NCBI RefSeq assembly: GCF_050589845.1
Contig: NZ_JBNGPA010000003.1
Location: 248,001-312,000, forward strand
Direction of reading: 5' to 3'
DNA length: 64,000 nt
Origin: Carboxylicivirga agarovorans
Lineage (GTDB): Bacteria; Bacteroidota; Bacteroidia; Bacteroidales; Marinilabiliaceae
Shown: positions 9,806 to 19,362 of the stretch, one piece after another
How the letters are laid out: every line of letters begins with the position of its first letter
Numbering within the stretch: the first letter of the stretch is position 1
Position numbers and translations under genes: made by a program
Notes under the pieces: model-generated
Seen by the model: only the letters and a program-made list of their open reading frames with translations
Told to the model about the DNA's origin: nothing
The model's database searches: none

Positions 9806-12800
9806 TTAAAAATCCAGGTTAACGCCTATACTAACTGTTTTAGCAATTGGAGATCCCGCTCTCTGGTAACCATAGGTGGTTGGAGAGGTATTATAAATAG
9901 ACTCAGGGTTGAAACCTGTGTAATCATCGGCTGTAAAATAGAGTAAGTTTTGTGCAGATACATATACTCTGGCTTTTTGAATAAATGTTCTGTCTAAGGC
10001 TCCTTTTCCAAATGTATAACCAATATTAACACTTCTTAAAGCCACATAGGAAGCATCCTGGATAATATCATCTGTAAAAATCTTCTGCTTAATAAACTGC
10101 TGATCGGGTGTTATTGCCGGATCAAAATCCTGGGCACTATTAAAGTGGTTAAAGATATATTGGTCACCCATATTTCTTACTTCAGCACCATGTGATCCCT
10201 GGAACATAAAGCTAAAATCGAAGTTTTTAAATTTGAAATCATTTGCAAAACTCCAAATCAATTCAGGATAAGGGTTACCCAGAACCGCTTTATCTTCATC
10301 ATCGATAATACCGTCACCATTCAAATCTTTCACATAAACATCCTGAGCTTCAGCTCCGATCGGATGGTAAGGATTTTTAATATACTCTAAAGGAATATCC
10401 CTATCGACAACCCAGCCGTAGAATGATGAGATCGGAAGACCTTCCAGGTTAATCCATTCTGCTGCTCTTTTAGAATCAACACTTTGAATCTGACCATTTG
10501 ATTCAGCAAAATCTTTTAATACATTTTCATTTTTTGATCCTAATAGAGTACCTGTCCAGGTAAGATTATTGGTGATTTTAATTCTTGATCTTAATTCCAG
10601 TTCTATACCACTGTTCTCTACTTCACCTCTGTTAATCAGAGCTTCTGCAAATCCGGTAGTTGTTGAAACAGGATTGGCTAAAATAAGGTTATCACTTGTT
10701 CTGTTATAATACTCTAACGAACCTGAAAGCAAGCCACCCATTAAGCTAAAGTCAACACCAGGGTTATATTCTACTGATTTTTCCCATCCTAAGTTTGGAT
10801 TGGCAATGTTTATCGCATTGAATCCGGTAACTGCTGAACCATTAACAACTGCGGTAGACGATTCTAACAATGCTAAATAAGGATAATGCTCTTCATAAAC
10901 AGACCCTGCGTCAATGGCATTGTTACCAGTAACACCATAACTAAATCTGATTTTTAAGTTATCTAAAAACTCACTACCCTTTAAGAAATCTTCTTCAGTT
11001 AATCTCCAACCAACTGAGAAAGCACTAAAATTACCATACTTGGTATCTGATCCAAAACGCGAACTACCATCGCGTCTGAAACTGGCTGATGCCAGATATT
11101 TACCTTTGTAAGCATAATTTGCCCTACTGGTGAATGATAATAAACGCTCTTCGTATTTCCCTGACTCTGCTCCGCTAATAGTACCGGCAGCGCTAATGTT
11201 TTTAATGTAATCAAAAGTGTAATCAGTTGCTGACACTTCATTAAATTCAGTCTCCCAGGTTTCAACCGACACACCTAAAATGGCCGTAATCTCGTGATTG
11301 CCAAAACTTTTATTGTAGTCAAAGAAATTGTCATTCACCAAGTGTATTCTATTGATATTCTGCTCATTTAGCTGCGTATTGTCGGCACCATTTCTATGAG
11401 CTAAAGGACCTTGCCATCTTCTAATGTCTGTGTTTTGGAAGTCTCCACCAATTGTGGTCTTAAAATTCAAGCCTTTAGTAATTTTATACTTAAAGTAAGC
11501 ATTACCATACATTTTGAATTTTTTGTAAGTATAATCTCTCTCTAAAACTTTAGCAGCAGGGTTCACATTAGAGGTATTACTAATATCAACCTCATTGCCA
11601 TCCAGTATGTAGTTATCAAAATGACGTTGATTCGCATAGTCACCCACCTGAACATCCGGATATTTGGCTCTATCAACAAACTGAATAGTATGCTCGTCGT
11701 GATAGGTTGGCAACCATGGTGGCTGACGTAAAATATCATGTGTGGAACCGTCGAATCGTCTTCTGTCGGAATACGATGGATTTAAATTGACTCCCATCGA
11801 AAACTTATCGGTCACTTTTGTATCTAATTTTACCTTGAAGTTATATCTTTTATAATCGTCGGTTAACAGTACCCCTTCATCATGCAGGTAGTTGAATGCA
11901 GTACTAAATTTAGTTTTATCATTACCACCTCTTGCACTTACAGAGTGACTTTGAATTGTACCACCGTCAAATATGACGTCTTGCCAATCTCTGTCAACAC
12001 CGATTAATTGTTTGTAGCGTGTCTTGTCCGAAATTGTACCTGTAGCAGCTTCTTCGGCGGCTGCGGTTTCGGCTACCGAAAAGTAATAAGCATCACTTTG
12101 GTGCGCTTCTTTAACGCCATAAAAACCACTGTAGTTAAATTTCGTTTTACCTTCTTTACCTTGTTTTGATGTAATCATAATTACACCATTTGCCCCACGC
12201 GAACCATAAATAGCAGCCGAAGCAGCATCTTTTAAGACTTCAAAAGAAGCGATATCATTCATATCCAGGTTACCCAGATAGTCTGAGTCAACAACCATAC
12301 CATCGACTACAATTAAAGGATCAGAACTACCACTTATTGAACCTGTTCCTCGAATCCGGATAGTTGGTGCAGTTCCTGCTTCAGCACTTGTTGCCTGAAT
12401 ATTAACACCTGATATTTGACCAACCAGTGCTTCATCGACACGTGCTGTTGCGATCTCCTCCAGGTCTTCATTCACAACCTTTGATATTGCTCCTGTCAAA
12501 TGTGACTTTTTCATTGAGCCATAACCAACCACAACAACTTCATCAAGGTCGGTTACATCAGTTTCAAGCTGCACATCAATAGTAGTTTGAGAACCAATAT
12601 TTATTTCTTTGGTCGAGTATCCTATAAAAGAAAACACAAGAATACTTGACTCGTCTTTAACTGTTAAGTTATATTCACCTTCTACGTTTGTAATTGTTCC
12701 GTTTGTTGTTCCTTTTTCAGAAACAGTCACCCCAATAACAGGTGATCCATCAGTAGCATCTGTTACTTTCCCTTTAATACTCACCTGAGCTAATAAGGAT

Positions 12801-12844
12801 GTACAAATACACACCATCATAAAAGTTGATAATAGGATTTTCAT
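9806..12844 (-). CDS. susC: SusC/RagA-family TonB-dependent outer-membrane transporter
   Basis: A 1012-residue receptor. It has a signal peptide (residues 1-19, ending LLAQ) and a carboxypeptidase-regulatory-like domain (about 22-90). The plug domain has the TonB-box-like VVVVGYGSMKKSHLTGAIS and the LKDAASAAIYGSRGANGVIMITSK motif, followed by a 22-strand barrel. It imports oligosaccharides with TonB energy and pairs with the SusD that follows. It is the first gene of the SusC-SusD-PKD-PL7 operon. The promoter must lie in the 240-bp gap to its right, which also holds the end of the regulator gene's transcript. Confidence 0.95.
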   Translation of the reverse strand: MKILLSTFMMVCICTSLLAQVSIKGKVTDATDGSPVIGVTVSEKGTTNGTITNVEGEYNLTVKDESSILVFSFIGYSTKEINIGSQTTIDVQLETDVTDLDEVVVVGYGSMKKSHLTGAISKVVNEDLEEIATARVDEALVGQISGVNIQATSAEAGTAPTIRIRGTGSISGSSDPLIVVDGMVVDSDYLGNLDMNDIASFEVLKDAASAAIYGSRGANGVIMITSKQGKEGKTKFNYSGFYGVKEAHQSDAYYFSVAETAAAEEAATGTISDKTRYKQLIGVDRDWQDVIFDGGTIQSHSVSARGGNDKTKFSTAFNYLHDEGVLLTDDYKRYNFKVKLDTKVTDKFSMGVNLNPSYSDRRRFDGSTHDILRQPPWLPTYHDEHTIQFVDRAKYPDVQVGDYANQRHFDNYILDGNEVDISNTSNVNPAAKVLERDYTYKKFKMYGNAYFKYKITKGLNFKTTIGGDFQNTDIRRWQGPLAHRNGADNTQLNEQNINRIHLVNDNFFDYNKSFGNHEITAILGVSVETWETEFNEVSATDYTFDYIKNISAAGTISGAESGKYEERLLSFTSRANYAYKGKYLASASFRRDGSSRFGSDTKYGNFSAFSVGWRLTEEDFLKGSEFLDNLKIRFSYGVTGNNAIDAGSVYEEHYPYLALLESSTAVVNGSAVTGFNAINIANPNLGWEKSVEYNPGVDFSLMGGLLSGSLEYYNRTSDNLILANPVSTTTGFAEALINRGEVENSGIELELRSRIKITNNLTWTGTLLGSKNENVLKDFAESNGQIQSVDSKRAAEWINLEGLPISSFYGWVVDRDIPLEYIKNPYHPIGAEAQDVYVKDLNGDGIIDDEDKAVLGNPYPELIWSFANDFKFKNFDFSFMFQGSHGAEVRNMGDQYIFNHFNSAQDFDPAITPDQQFIKQKIFTDDIIQDASYVALRSVNIGYTFGKGALDRTFIQKARVYVSAQNLLYFTADDYTGFNPESIYNTSPTTYGYQRAGSPIAKTVSIGVNLDF

Positions 12845-13024
12845 TGTAATTTTTTTTCATCCGCAAGCGTTTAGTTCTATATTTTAACATAGACTAACAC
12901 TTACATGACAATTAGAAAAAATAGATTTATTAGCTTTGCATAGACACAATACCTGCTTTTTACAACTAATAATTACCACGTTACCAAGTTGTATTTAAGC
13001 CAGAAATAACAATTGTATTGCGTT

Positions 13025-13048
13025 AATAGTGCGTGCAAGCGCACTATT
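13025..13048. terminator. Hairpin between the regulator gene and susC
   Basis: A perfect 9-bp stem (AATAGTGCG / CGCACTATT) encloses a 6-nt loop, with seven T on the plus-strand side. It lies 35 bp past the stop codon of the GntR gene. The T-run faces the wrong way for a minus-strand terminator (only ATTAACG follows), so it could equally be an operator or processing signal upstream of susC. No gene lies in the 238-bp gap. Confidence 0.4.
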
Positions 13049-13082
13049 TTTTTACCCTGAATTATTTCTCATATCACATAGT

Positions 13083-13796
13083 TTATAGTTTTAATTTACT
13101 GAATTCAAGAACATCCTTTAAGTGTGCTGACATATGAAGATCGGCTGCTGCAGAGTCCTGATTTTTAATCGCTTCCAATATCAAGTGATGCTCATTCATC
13201 GTTTTTTCAAACTTCGAATCATCACAAACATTGTCACGACGATAAATACTCAGGATATCTGGCAGAATAATTAACATCATTGTTTTAATCACCGAATTAT
13301 GGCCCGCTTCGGCAATTTTTAAATGGAATGTAAAATCTTCATTTTCAGCAGGAACCCCTGTCTTTATTTTCTTTTCGTATGCTTCCAGTGCATACTGCAG
13401 TTTTTCAAGGTCTTCATTGGTACGACGCATGGCTGCCTGTTGTACCGAATATTTCTCCATCATTACCCGTGTTTCTACCAATGAAAAGAAATCCGGTTTC
13501 TCAATTTTCATAACGTTTGAGAGCAAACCTTCCATGGCAGAAATATCAACACCATTGATCACCACCCCACTTTGAGGCAGGGTATTTAAGATTCCTAAGA
13601 ACTCCAGTTTCTTAATCGCATCACGTATATATGTCCGCCCTACACCAAGTTTTTCAGATAACTTGCGTTCTGATGGTAATTTGTCACCAGGCTTTAGATA
13701 ACCACCAATTATTAATCCTCTTATCTGACGAATAATCTTATCAACTGGTGTTTCTACTTCAATCGTTTTGAAATTTTCTAATAATTCCATACTCAA
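13083..13796 (-). CDS. FadR-family GntR transcriptional regulator of the alginate locus
   Basis: A 237-residue protein. The N-terminal winged helix-turn-helix (about 15-75) has IIRQIRGLIIGGYLKPGDKL and SERKLSEKLGVGRTYIRDAI. The C-terminal FCD all-helical effector domain (about 95-230) has metal-ligand-type His residues (FHLKIAEAGHN and a late H in MNEHHLI). Such proteins respond to organic acids, often KDG or KDPG in uronate operons. It lies directly after the PL6 gene (9 bp), so it is probably cotranscribed with it. It faces the susC promoter region, which it may control; effector and sites are inferred. Confidence 0.88.
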   Translation of the reverse strand: MSMELLENFKTIEVETPVDKIIRQIRGLIIGGYLKPGDKLPSERKLSEKLGVGRTYIRDAIKKLEFLGILNTLPQSGVVINGVDISAMEGLLSNVMKIEKPDFFSLVETRVMMEKYSVQQAAMRRTNEDLEKLQYALEAYEKKIKTGVPAENEDFTFHLKIAEAGHNSVIKTMMLIILPDILSIYRRDNVCDDSKFEKTMNEHHLILEAIKNQDSAAADLHMSAHLKDVLEFSKLKL

Positions 13797-13805
13797 TATT
13801 TATAA

Positions 13806-15539
13806 TTACCACACTTTTTTAGTTAATGTTCTTTCAGTAGTCAATAGTTTATGCAACTGAACAAACCTATTACCTGAACTGAAATAAGCCAAATATACAC
13901 CACTCCCGTTATTTTTAAAAGTGACTTCATTTTGTAATATGCCTTTCTGTAAAAGTTTGCCATTTATATCAACTATCTGATATGAAATTGGCAAGTATTC
14001 CATGTTATTGACCTGAAAGAAATAGTGACCATTCTGTTGGTATACTTTCACCATATCTTTAACTTGTTGAGCCCGGACAATACCTGTTTCCTCATTCTGT
14101 CCTGAGTATGGTCCCACATCTTCTTTACTTAATGGATACCATTCGGCATTCACTTCACCGTTATCGCAGCCAATCGTTTTAGTAGCTGAACGCTGATTTT
14201 GTTCCAAATCCAACTCCACAAAACTATAACTTCCAACCGCATTGTTTAGTAAAATGCTGCCAGGTGAAGGACGCCACATATAGCTCAATTGCTCTAAGGA
14301 TGGATCCTGATAAGTAACACCTGTACTTATTGGTTCATCATTTGCATCAGCATTAACCACATTGCCTTCCCAAAGCATATTGGCCGGTTCGTCTTCAATA
14401 ATAATATTTTTGCTTCCCGATGTTTTATCTATCGCATTATTCGCGATTATACAATCCGTTGGTGCCAATGTCTTTTCACTATCTTTTCCAGCTCCAATAA
14501 TCAATGGCATTTTACAATTAACAATTGTATTAAAAGCCACAACAGCATCTTTCACCTGGAAATAGCGATTCAACGGTGAATCAGGCACGCCATTCATCAA
14601 ACAAAGAGCCGAACGGTAGTCGTCACCTTTTAAGTTTTCGAAATAGTTATTATAAACTTTGTGACGTTCGCCAATAATACGAACACCTCCCGATGCTTTA
14701 TCCTCACCTATAAAATAGTTTCCATACACGTCGCAGTCATTACCATGGCGCAAGGTCAGGCAGCCGTTATTATTACGAAAAGTATTGTAACGATAGGTAT
14801 TAAAGCATGATTTATTAGAAATGATTTCAATCTCCCCATCACACTCTTCAAACAAGTTGTACTCAACAAGGGCGCGTGACTCTTTCATGCTATTACTGCT
14901 GGTTCCGATACGAATGGTTTCACCACCATTATAGCCCAAATCAGGTCGGGCACCAAAATAGTTATTATCAATTTGTGTATAATTCGGTTCATCAGTGATC
15001 CAAACCACCAATGTTGTTCCAGAGTGGTTTTTACCTTCGAAATGACAGTGGTCGATCCGGTTTTTCGTACCATAAACTGACACCCATTTATAATCGGTAT
15101 TCAAATCTGAAGGATTATAATCGATGATGCTTGTATTCGTTAATCGGCAATTGTGGGATATTTCAGATGAACTATTTCTAAACTCTATCACAGCATTATT
15201 ATCACGATACCCTTTTTCAAAGCGTAAACCATCAACTGTTAAATATTCACCAAAAATTTTAAGCTGTGATGCTCCGGTTAATACTGTGCCATTTTTCGTT
15301 TCAACCGTTAAAACAATATTCTGATTTATGGTTCCGATACCTTTAAATAGTAATTCTTGATTGTTCCAGGTACCCGATGCGAGTTTAATAGTATCACCTG
15401 GTAATAAAGCTGAGGTAATTGAGTTTAATTCTGACGAGGAATTAACAAGGTAATTCTTGCCATAAATGCCGGCAGAAAAAGACCATGCAATAAATAACAA
15501 CACCAGGTGCATAATAGTCGAATTGATAATTCTTCGCAT
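13806..15539 (-). CDS. Alginate lyase, polysaccharide lyase family 6, secreted
   Basis: A PL6 right-handed parallel beta-helix enzyme (chondroitinase-B fold). Counted from the upstream in-frame ATG at 15578, the catalytic pair is Lys256 (ISNKSCFN) and Arg277 (LTLRHGN). These sit in the family-defining block, 21 residues apart as in known PL6 enzymes. I prefer the ATG at 15539 because it gives a compact signal peptide starting MRRIINSTIMHL; the upstream ATG would add a 13-residue basic leader. The last 80 residues (VYQQNGHYFFQV ... NGSGVYLAYF) look like a type IX secretion C-terminal domain. The enzyme would start depolymerisation outside the cell, upstream of SusCD uptake. Confidence 0.9.
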   Translation of the reverse strand: MRRIINSTIMHLVLLFIAWSFSAGIYGKNYLVNSSSELNSITSALLPGDTIKLASGTWNNQELLFKGIGTINQNIVLTVETKNGTVLTGASQLKIFGEYLTVDGLRFEKGYRDNNAVIEFRNSSSEISHNCRLTNTSIIDYNPSDLNTDYKWVSVYGTKNRIDHCHFEGKNHSGTTLVVWITDEPNYTQIDNNYFGARPDLGYNGGETIRIGTSSNSMKESRALVEYNLFEECDGEIEIISNKSCFNTYRYNTFRNNNGCLTLRHGNDCDVYGNYFIGEDKASGGVRIIGERHKVYNNYFENLKGDDYRSALCLMNGVPDSPLNRYFQVKDAVVAFNTIVNCKMPLIIGAGKDSEKTLAPTDCIIANNAIDKTSGSKNIIIEDEPANMLWEGNVVNADANDEPISTGVTYQDPSLEQLSYMWRPSPGSILLNNAVGSYSFVELDLEQNQRSATKTIGCDNGEVNAEWYPLSKEDVGPYSGQNEETGIVRAQQVKDMVKVYQQNGHYFFQVNNMEYLPISYQIVDINGKLLQKGILQNEVTFKNNGSGVYLAYFSSGNRFVQLHKLLTTERTLTKKVW

Positions 15540-15578
15540 TATTCCACCCTTCTTCTTATTATTTAAAACTCTTTTCAT

Positions 15579-16026
15579 AAAACGTTAGCTCATTTATTCA
15601 CAATTGGCTGATTCCTCTTTTAATTTGGACATCCAAACAACTGACATACCATCCAACTGGTAGACCAATTTATGGACTATATTTTTACTAAACAAATTTT
15701 AACATACTTTTTTCCTCTCACTATTTCTGTATATCATTGATATAATGCTGCCTTAGCCTTATAAAACAAGCGTTACATTACTTATTTAGAAAGATTATTA
15801 ATATTCTAAATGAAGAACTAAAAGTGGTTGACCAGTTCGAAAGCACAATTGAAAGTAAGCTAAATGGCAATGATTCTTGGTTCAGAATGCGCTATACTCA
15901 ATAAGTGATAAATGAACTTAAAGAACCCGAACTTTAGCCAGGTAGAGACCAGTTGATGAGACTGTCATTGACAGTGATTGCTGTAGAAGGTATATTTCCG
16001 CTATGAATCCATTAGTTTACAAAAAC
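15579..16026. other. Intergenic region upstream of the PL6 gene, no gene seen
   Basis: About 450 bp. The left part holds the presumed promoter and operator of the PL6-GntR unit. The part from 15780 to 16020 has short broken frames (for example one reading NEELKVVDQFESTIES) with several stops. I cannot assign these; they look like decayed coding DNA next to the integration boundary. Confidence 0.4.
15658..15667. promoter_or_regulatory. Candidate FadR-type operator upstream of PL6
   Basis: TGGTAGACCA is a palindrome with TGGT-NN-ACCA arms inside CTGGTAGACCAA. That resembles operators bound by FadR/UxuR-type GntR regulators (TTGGTnnnACCAA-like). A second ACCATCCAACTGGT palindrome overlaps it on the left. 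It lies about 120 bp upstream of the PL6 start, whose operon encodes a GntR regulator, so autoregulation is plausible. The site is seen; binding is inferred. Confidence 0.4.
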
Positions 16027-16028
16027 AA

Positions 16029-16097
16029 AAAAGCCTGACACATAATGTATCAGGCTTTTTGTTGGTTACGATTTCGAATCGTACCCAGAGCCGGGAT
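16029..16097. repeat. att copy 1: tRNA-Leu 3' end duplicate with terminator hairpin
   Basis: The hairpin AAAAGCCTGA / TCAGGCTTTT (16029-16059) is followed after about 20 bp by GTACCCAGAGCCGGGAT (16081-16097). The second part is identical to the last bases of the tRNA-Leu gene at 49.45 kb, read on the same strand. This is the left outer attachment site of the tandem elements. The hairpin is probably the original chromosomal terminator of tRNA-Leu. Confidence 0.85.
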
Positions 16098-16130
16098 ATT
16101 GAATATTTTAGCACAGTTTAGCATGAGTTG

Positions 16131-16708
16131 ATGACTCTAAACAATTATCAATTTAGTTGCGCCCGCTTAGATCAAGCTCGTTATTTGTTCTGTTTTGGTG
16201 CATTTACCGGCTTTAGGCATTGTGATGCACACTCTCTATTACCTGAGCATATTCAGAATGAGATAATACACAAAAACAATATTAAAATAAAAAGAGAAGT
16301 AAAGATTCCTCCCAATAAACACGCTAAAGCCATACTTAATAAGTATATAGGTGAACCATATACCTTAAAGCAAATCAGTTATCAGAAGGCTAACGATTAT
16401 ATTAAGGATTGCCTTGAAGAAATTGTATCTGACGAGCACTTTAAGGAAGGACAGGTATTTAAACACAAAGTAATCATCCGAAAAGTCAGTAGACAGAAGG
16501 TCACAGAAAAAGCTGTCAACTCTATAAAGCAATAACCTTTCATATGGATAGAAAGACGTTTATTACTAATAGCTTAATGTTAGGAGCTAACCTCCAGGTA
16601 TTGCAGGAAATGGGAGCACCAAAACGGCCAAAACATCTTGCTAAATATTTAAAAATTACTGATGCATTTAAGAATAAAGTAATGGAAGATACTTGGGATA
16701 AGGTATAG
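16131..16708 (+). pseudogene. Decayed tyrosine-recombinase integrase of element A
   Basis: Only the C-terminal catalytic half remains, in two frames. The first, to about 16535, contains the Arg-I region AFTGFRHCDAHSLLPEHI. The second, 16544-16708, contains HMDRKTFIT, the HxxR box, and KYLKITDAF with the candidate nucleophile Tyr. Both match the intact integrase of element B almost segment by segment. About 200 N-terminal residues (arm-binding and core-binding domains) are missing and a frameshift separates the halves. Element A therefore cannot encode its own working integrase. Confidence 0.82.
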
Positions 16709-16775
16709 AATTAAAGGAAGCACAAGAGTGTAAACTGCATTAAAGTGGAGTATAGAAACTCAAACTCCTCTTAAC

Positions 16776-17291
16776 TTATTCTAAAACATTAACAAATGAC
16801 TCCAAATTGGTATAGCTAATTAAGGCTGAAAAATCCTTTATCTCAATTATATTTTCATTTTCTCCAGCAAGCATACGAATTGTTGAATTATTAGCAACTC
16901 CACTTATAAATACACTCTGTTCAGGTGTGACATATGCAAAAATATAATTTATTTCATGTGTTGCGCTAACCCTTGGAAAACTATCTCCATTCAATACAAC
17001 TATACTTAACGTCTTACCTTTAAATAAATATTTCTTCCTCTTATATCTTTTCTTATCCCTTTGAACCCAATTGAAGCTGCTTAGCCCAATAGTTTTCTCA
17101 AATGCATATTCACTAAAAATATCACACCTCAATCTATCATAGTACAATTGCCCTTCCATCCTATCTCTTAGCTTTCCCATATCTGAGAGCTCCAGATGCT
17201 TAAGTGCTGATTCCTGTAATCTTGCTTCAATATATTTGGGGATTTTAATTTTTTTAAAAAATGGTAATTGTTTTAAAAAATCTTTATTCAT
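16776..17291 (-). CDS. Protein of unknown function beside vsr
   Basis: A 171-residue protein that I do not recognise. It is basic in the middle (RDKKRYKRKKYLFKGK) and has no signal peptide or membrane segment. The C-terminal half looks like alternating beta strands (TLSIVVLNG, INYIFAYVT, SVFISGVAN). It lies 120 bp downstream of vsr on the same strand and within the restriction-modification element, so it may be an accessory of that system. No nuclease motif is clear. Confidence 0.55.
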   Translation of the reverse strand: MNKDFLKQLPFFKKIKIPKYIEARLQESALKHLELSDMGKLRDRMEGQLYYDRLRCDIFSEYAFEKTIGLSSFNWVQRDKKRYKRKKYLFKGKTLSIVVLNGDSFPRVSATHEINYIFAYVTPEQSVFISGVANNSTIRMLAGENENIIEIKDFSALISYTNLESFVNVLE

Positions 17292-17411
17292 AAGGGCTTC
17301 TTTAAATTTCGTACTGCATTAAGGATATAACATTTATTATTTTGACTATCATCAGAAGTAATTTGTTTAAAAGCAAAATTGCTTTATGAGCAATGTATAC
17401 AACATAAATCT

Positions 17412-17864
17412 CTACTTTCTATAAGTAGTCCTTAATACCTTACTTATTCGATTAAGGGTGATTCTCTGCATTTTCTTTCTCAGCTGGCATTCCCAAACGA
17501 TAATTACACTCCAGTTTAACCTATTCAATTCTTCTATGTTCTTCTTATCCCTAGCCTTGTTTTTTGTAATTTTCTCATACCAGAAACTTATGTTGGATTT
17601 TGGCATCATATATATTTTACAATTCTCGTGCCCATGCCAAAAGCATCCATTAACAAAAATGATGGTTTTATATTTTCTAAGAACAATATCAGGTTTCCCT
17701 GGCAATTCCTTTACATGAAGTCGATATCGAAATCCTTCTTTATAAAGAAATCGCCTAACAATCATCTCTGGCTTTGTATCCTTGAATTTTACTGCCCCCA
17801 TGATCTCACTTCTTCTTTCTTTACTTACATTATCAACCATCATTTTCAACTCTTTTACTACCAA
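17412..17864 (-). CDS. vsr: Very short patch repair endonuclease (Vsr)
   Basis: A 150-residue Vsr-type nuclease. It has the N-terminal SKERRSEIMGAVKFKDTKPE, the GKPDIVL block holding the catalytic Asp, and the zinc/His motif FVNGCFWHGHENC, followed by WYEKITKNKARD. Vsr nicks next to T:G mismatches formed when 5-methylcytosine deaminates. It is divergent from the C5 methyltransferase at 18025, and this pairing is typical: the nuclease protects the methylated sites from mutation. An alternative start at the second or third Met (MMVDN) would shorten it by about eight residues. Confidence 0.93.
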   Translation of the reverse strand: MVVKELKMMVDNVSKERRSEIMGAVKFKDTKPEMIVRRFLYKEGFRYRLHVKELPGKPDIVLRKYKTIIFVNGCFWHGHENCKIYMMPKSNISFWYEKITKNKARDKKNIEELNRLNWSVIIVWECQLRKKMQRITLNRISKVLRTTYRK

Positions 17865-18024
17865 TGATTACTTTTTGTTATTGTAATTAGATGAAGATTT
17901 TCAAATTCAAGATTCTAAATTACTAAATCATCTTTTTGAATGAAAATGCTATAGAATTCAATACATTTGCAATTGACAATCAATTTAAAGGCTAACGGTT
18001 GAAAAGTAATATATATTTGCATAT

Positions 18025-19359
18025 ATGAATATAGAATACGATAATTTAGAAATAGGGGAAGCTAAGCTAAAAGAAGTAAAAGAGCAGTTGTCATTCTATC
18101 ACAATCTATACATTGACAAAAAGTCAGATAAAAAACAACTAAATGTTTTATCGTTATTCTCGGGATGCGGAGGCATGGATTTAGGCTTTGAAGGTGGTTT
18201 TTTAGCAAATAAAAAATCAATCTCAAAAAAGATGTACAAAGAGTTTGTAGATAGTGAATTTGATGATTGTTACGTCAAATTAAAGCCTACAAGATTCAAA
18301 ACAATTTTCGCAAATGACATTTTTAAGGATGCGAGAAATACTTGGATAGCTAATTTTGCAACTAGAAAATATAAACCTGAAACATTCCACTCTGAAAGCA
18401 TTGTGAACTTAGTTAAACTTCATGAACTAGGTATTAAAGTATTTCCTGAAAATGTTGACCTTGTTACTGGAGGTTTTCCATGTCAAGATTTTAGTATATC
18501 TGGCAAGAGAAATGGGTTTCATTCCCATCGTAAGCATGATGGAAAAGTTATCAATGGAGACTTACCAACAGAAGAAACTAGAGGTAAACTATACTTTTGG
18601 ATGAAAAAGGTAATTGAAATTACAAAACCAAAAGTTTTCGTTGCTGAAAATGTTAAAGGATTGGTAAACCTTTCTGACGTTAAGGAAATTATACAAAAAG
18701 ATTTCTCTTCGGCTAATGGTAATGGCTATATAGTATTGGAGCCTCAATTACTACATTCAGCCGACTATGGAGTATCTCAATCTAGAGAAAGGGTTATCTT
18801 TATTGGTATAAAAAAGTCAGAATTGAAACCTGAAGCTCTAAAGCAATTAATGAAAAAAAAAGTAAGTGATAGTTACAACCCATATCCAGAACCAACTCAT
18901 TCAAAGGATAATCGTGTGCCTTTAAGCATAATATTGAAAGACTTGCCAGAACCTGAACTATCAAATGATCTATCCCAAATGTTTTATTCCAAGGCAAAAT
19001 TTATGGGAAAACACTGCCAAGGACAAACAGAAGTTAACTTAATGGGATTAGCTCCAACCATAAGGGCCGAGCACCATGGCAATATTGAATTCAGGCGACT
19101 TTCAATTGCTAATGGAGGTAAATACCGAAATGAAATCGAAAGTGGTAAAATTGAACGGAGATTATCTGTAAGAGAATGCGGTTTAATTCAATCATTTCCT
19201 CCTGATTTTGAATTTGTGATAAAATCTAATGAACCCAGAAAAAAATTTTTGGTAAGTCCGTCTCAGGCATACAAAGTTATTGGTAATGCAGTTCCCCCAC
19301 TTATGGCATATAATTTATCGAGAAGAATTGATAAGTTATGGGATAAATATTTTATATAA
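18025..19359 (+). CDS. Type II DNA (cytosine-5) methyltransferase
   Basis: A 444-residue C5-methyltransferase. Motif I is LSLFSGCGGMDLGF (residues 42-55), motif IV GGFPCQDFS with catalytic Cys153, motif VI VAENVKGL, motif VIII QSRERVIFIG, and motif X VIGNAVPPLMA near the C terminus. It methylates cytosine in a specific duplex site and protects it from the restriction enzyme encoded 3 bp downstream. The variable region between motifs VIII and X is long and holds the target-recognition part. The recognition sequence cannot be read from the protein. Confidence 0.95.
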   Translation: MNIEYDNLEIGEAKLKEVKEQLSFYHNLYIDKKSDKKQLNVLSLFSGCGGMDLGFEGGFLANKKSISKKMYKEFVDSEFDDCYVKLKPTRFKTIFANDIFKDARNTWIANFATRKYKPETFHSESIVNLVKLHELGIKVFPENVDLVTGGFPCQDFSISGKRNGFHSHRKHDGKVINGDLPTEETRGKLYFWMKKVIEITKPKVFVAENVKGLVNLSDVKEIIQKDFSSANGNGYIVLEPQLLHSADYGVSQSRERVIFIGIKKSELKPEALKQLMKKKVSDSYNPYPEPTHSKDNRVPLSIILKDLPEPELSNDLSQMFYSKAKFMGKHCQGQTEVNLMGLAPTIRAEHHGNIEFRRLSIANGGKYRNEIESGKIERRLSVRECGLIQSFPPDFEFVIKSNEPRKKFLVSPSQAYKVIGNAVPPLMAYNLSRRIDKLWDKYFI

Positions 19360-19362
19360 ATT

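Noticed and set aside
15781..16020. A gene between PL6 and att copy 1
   Set aside because: Frames are short and broken by stops, and no family is recognisable. It is treated as decayed DNA.
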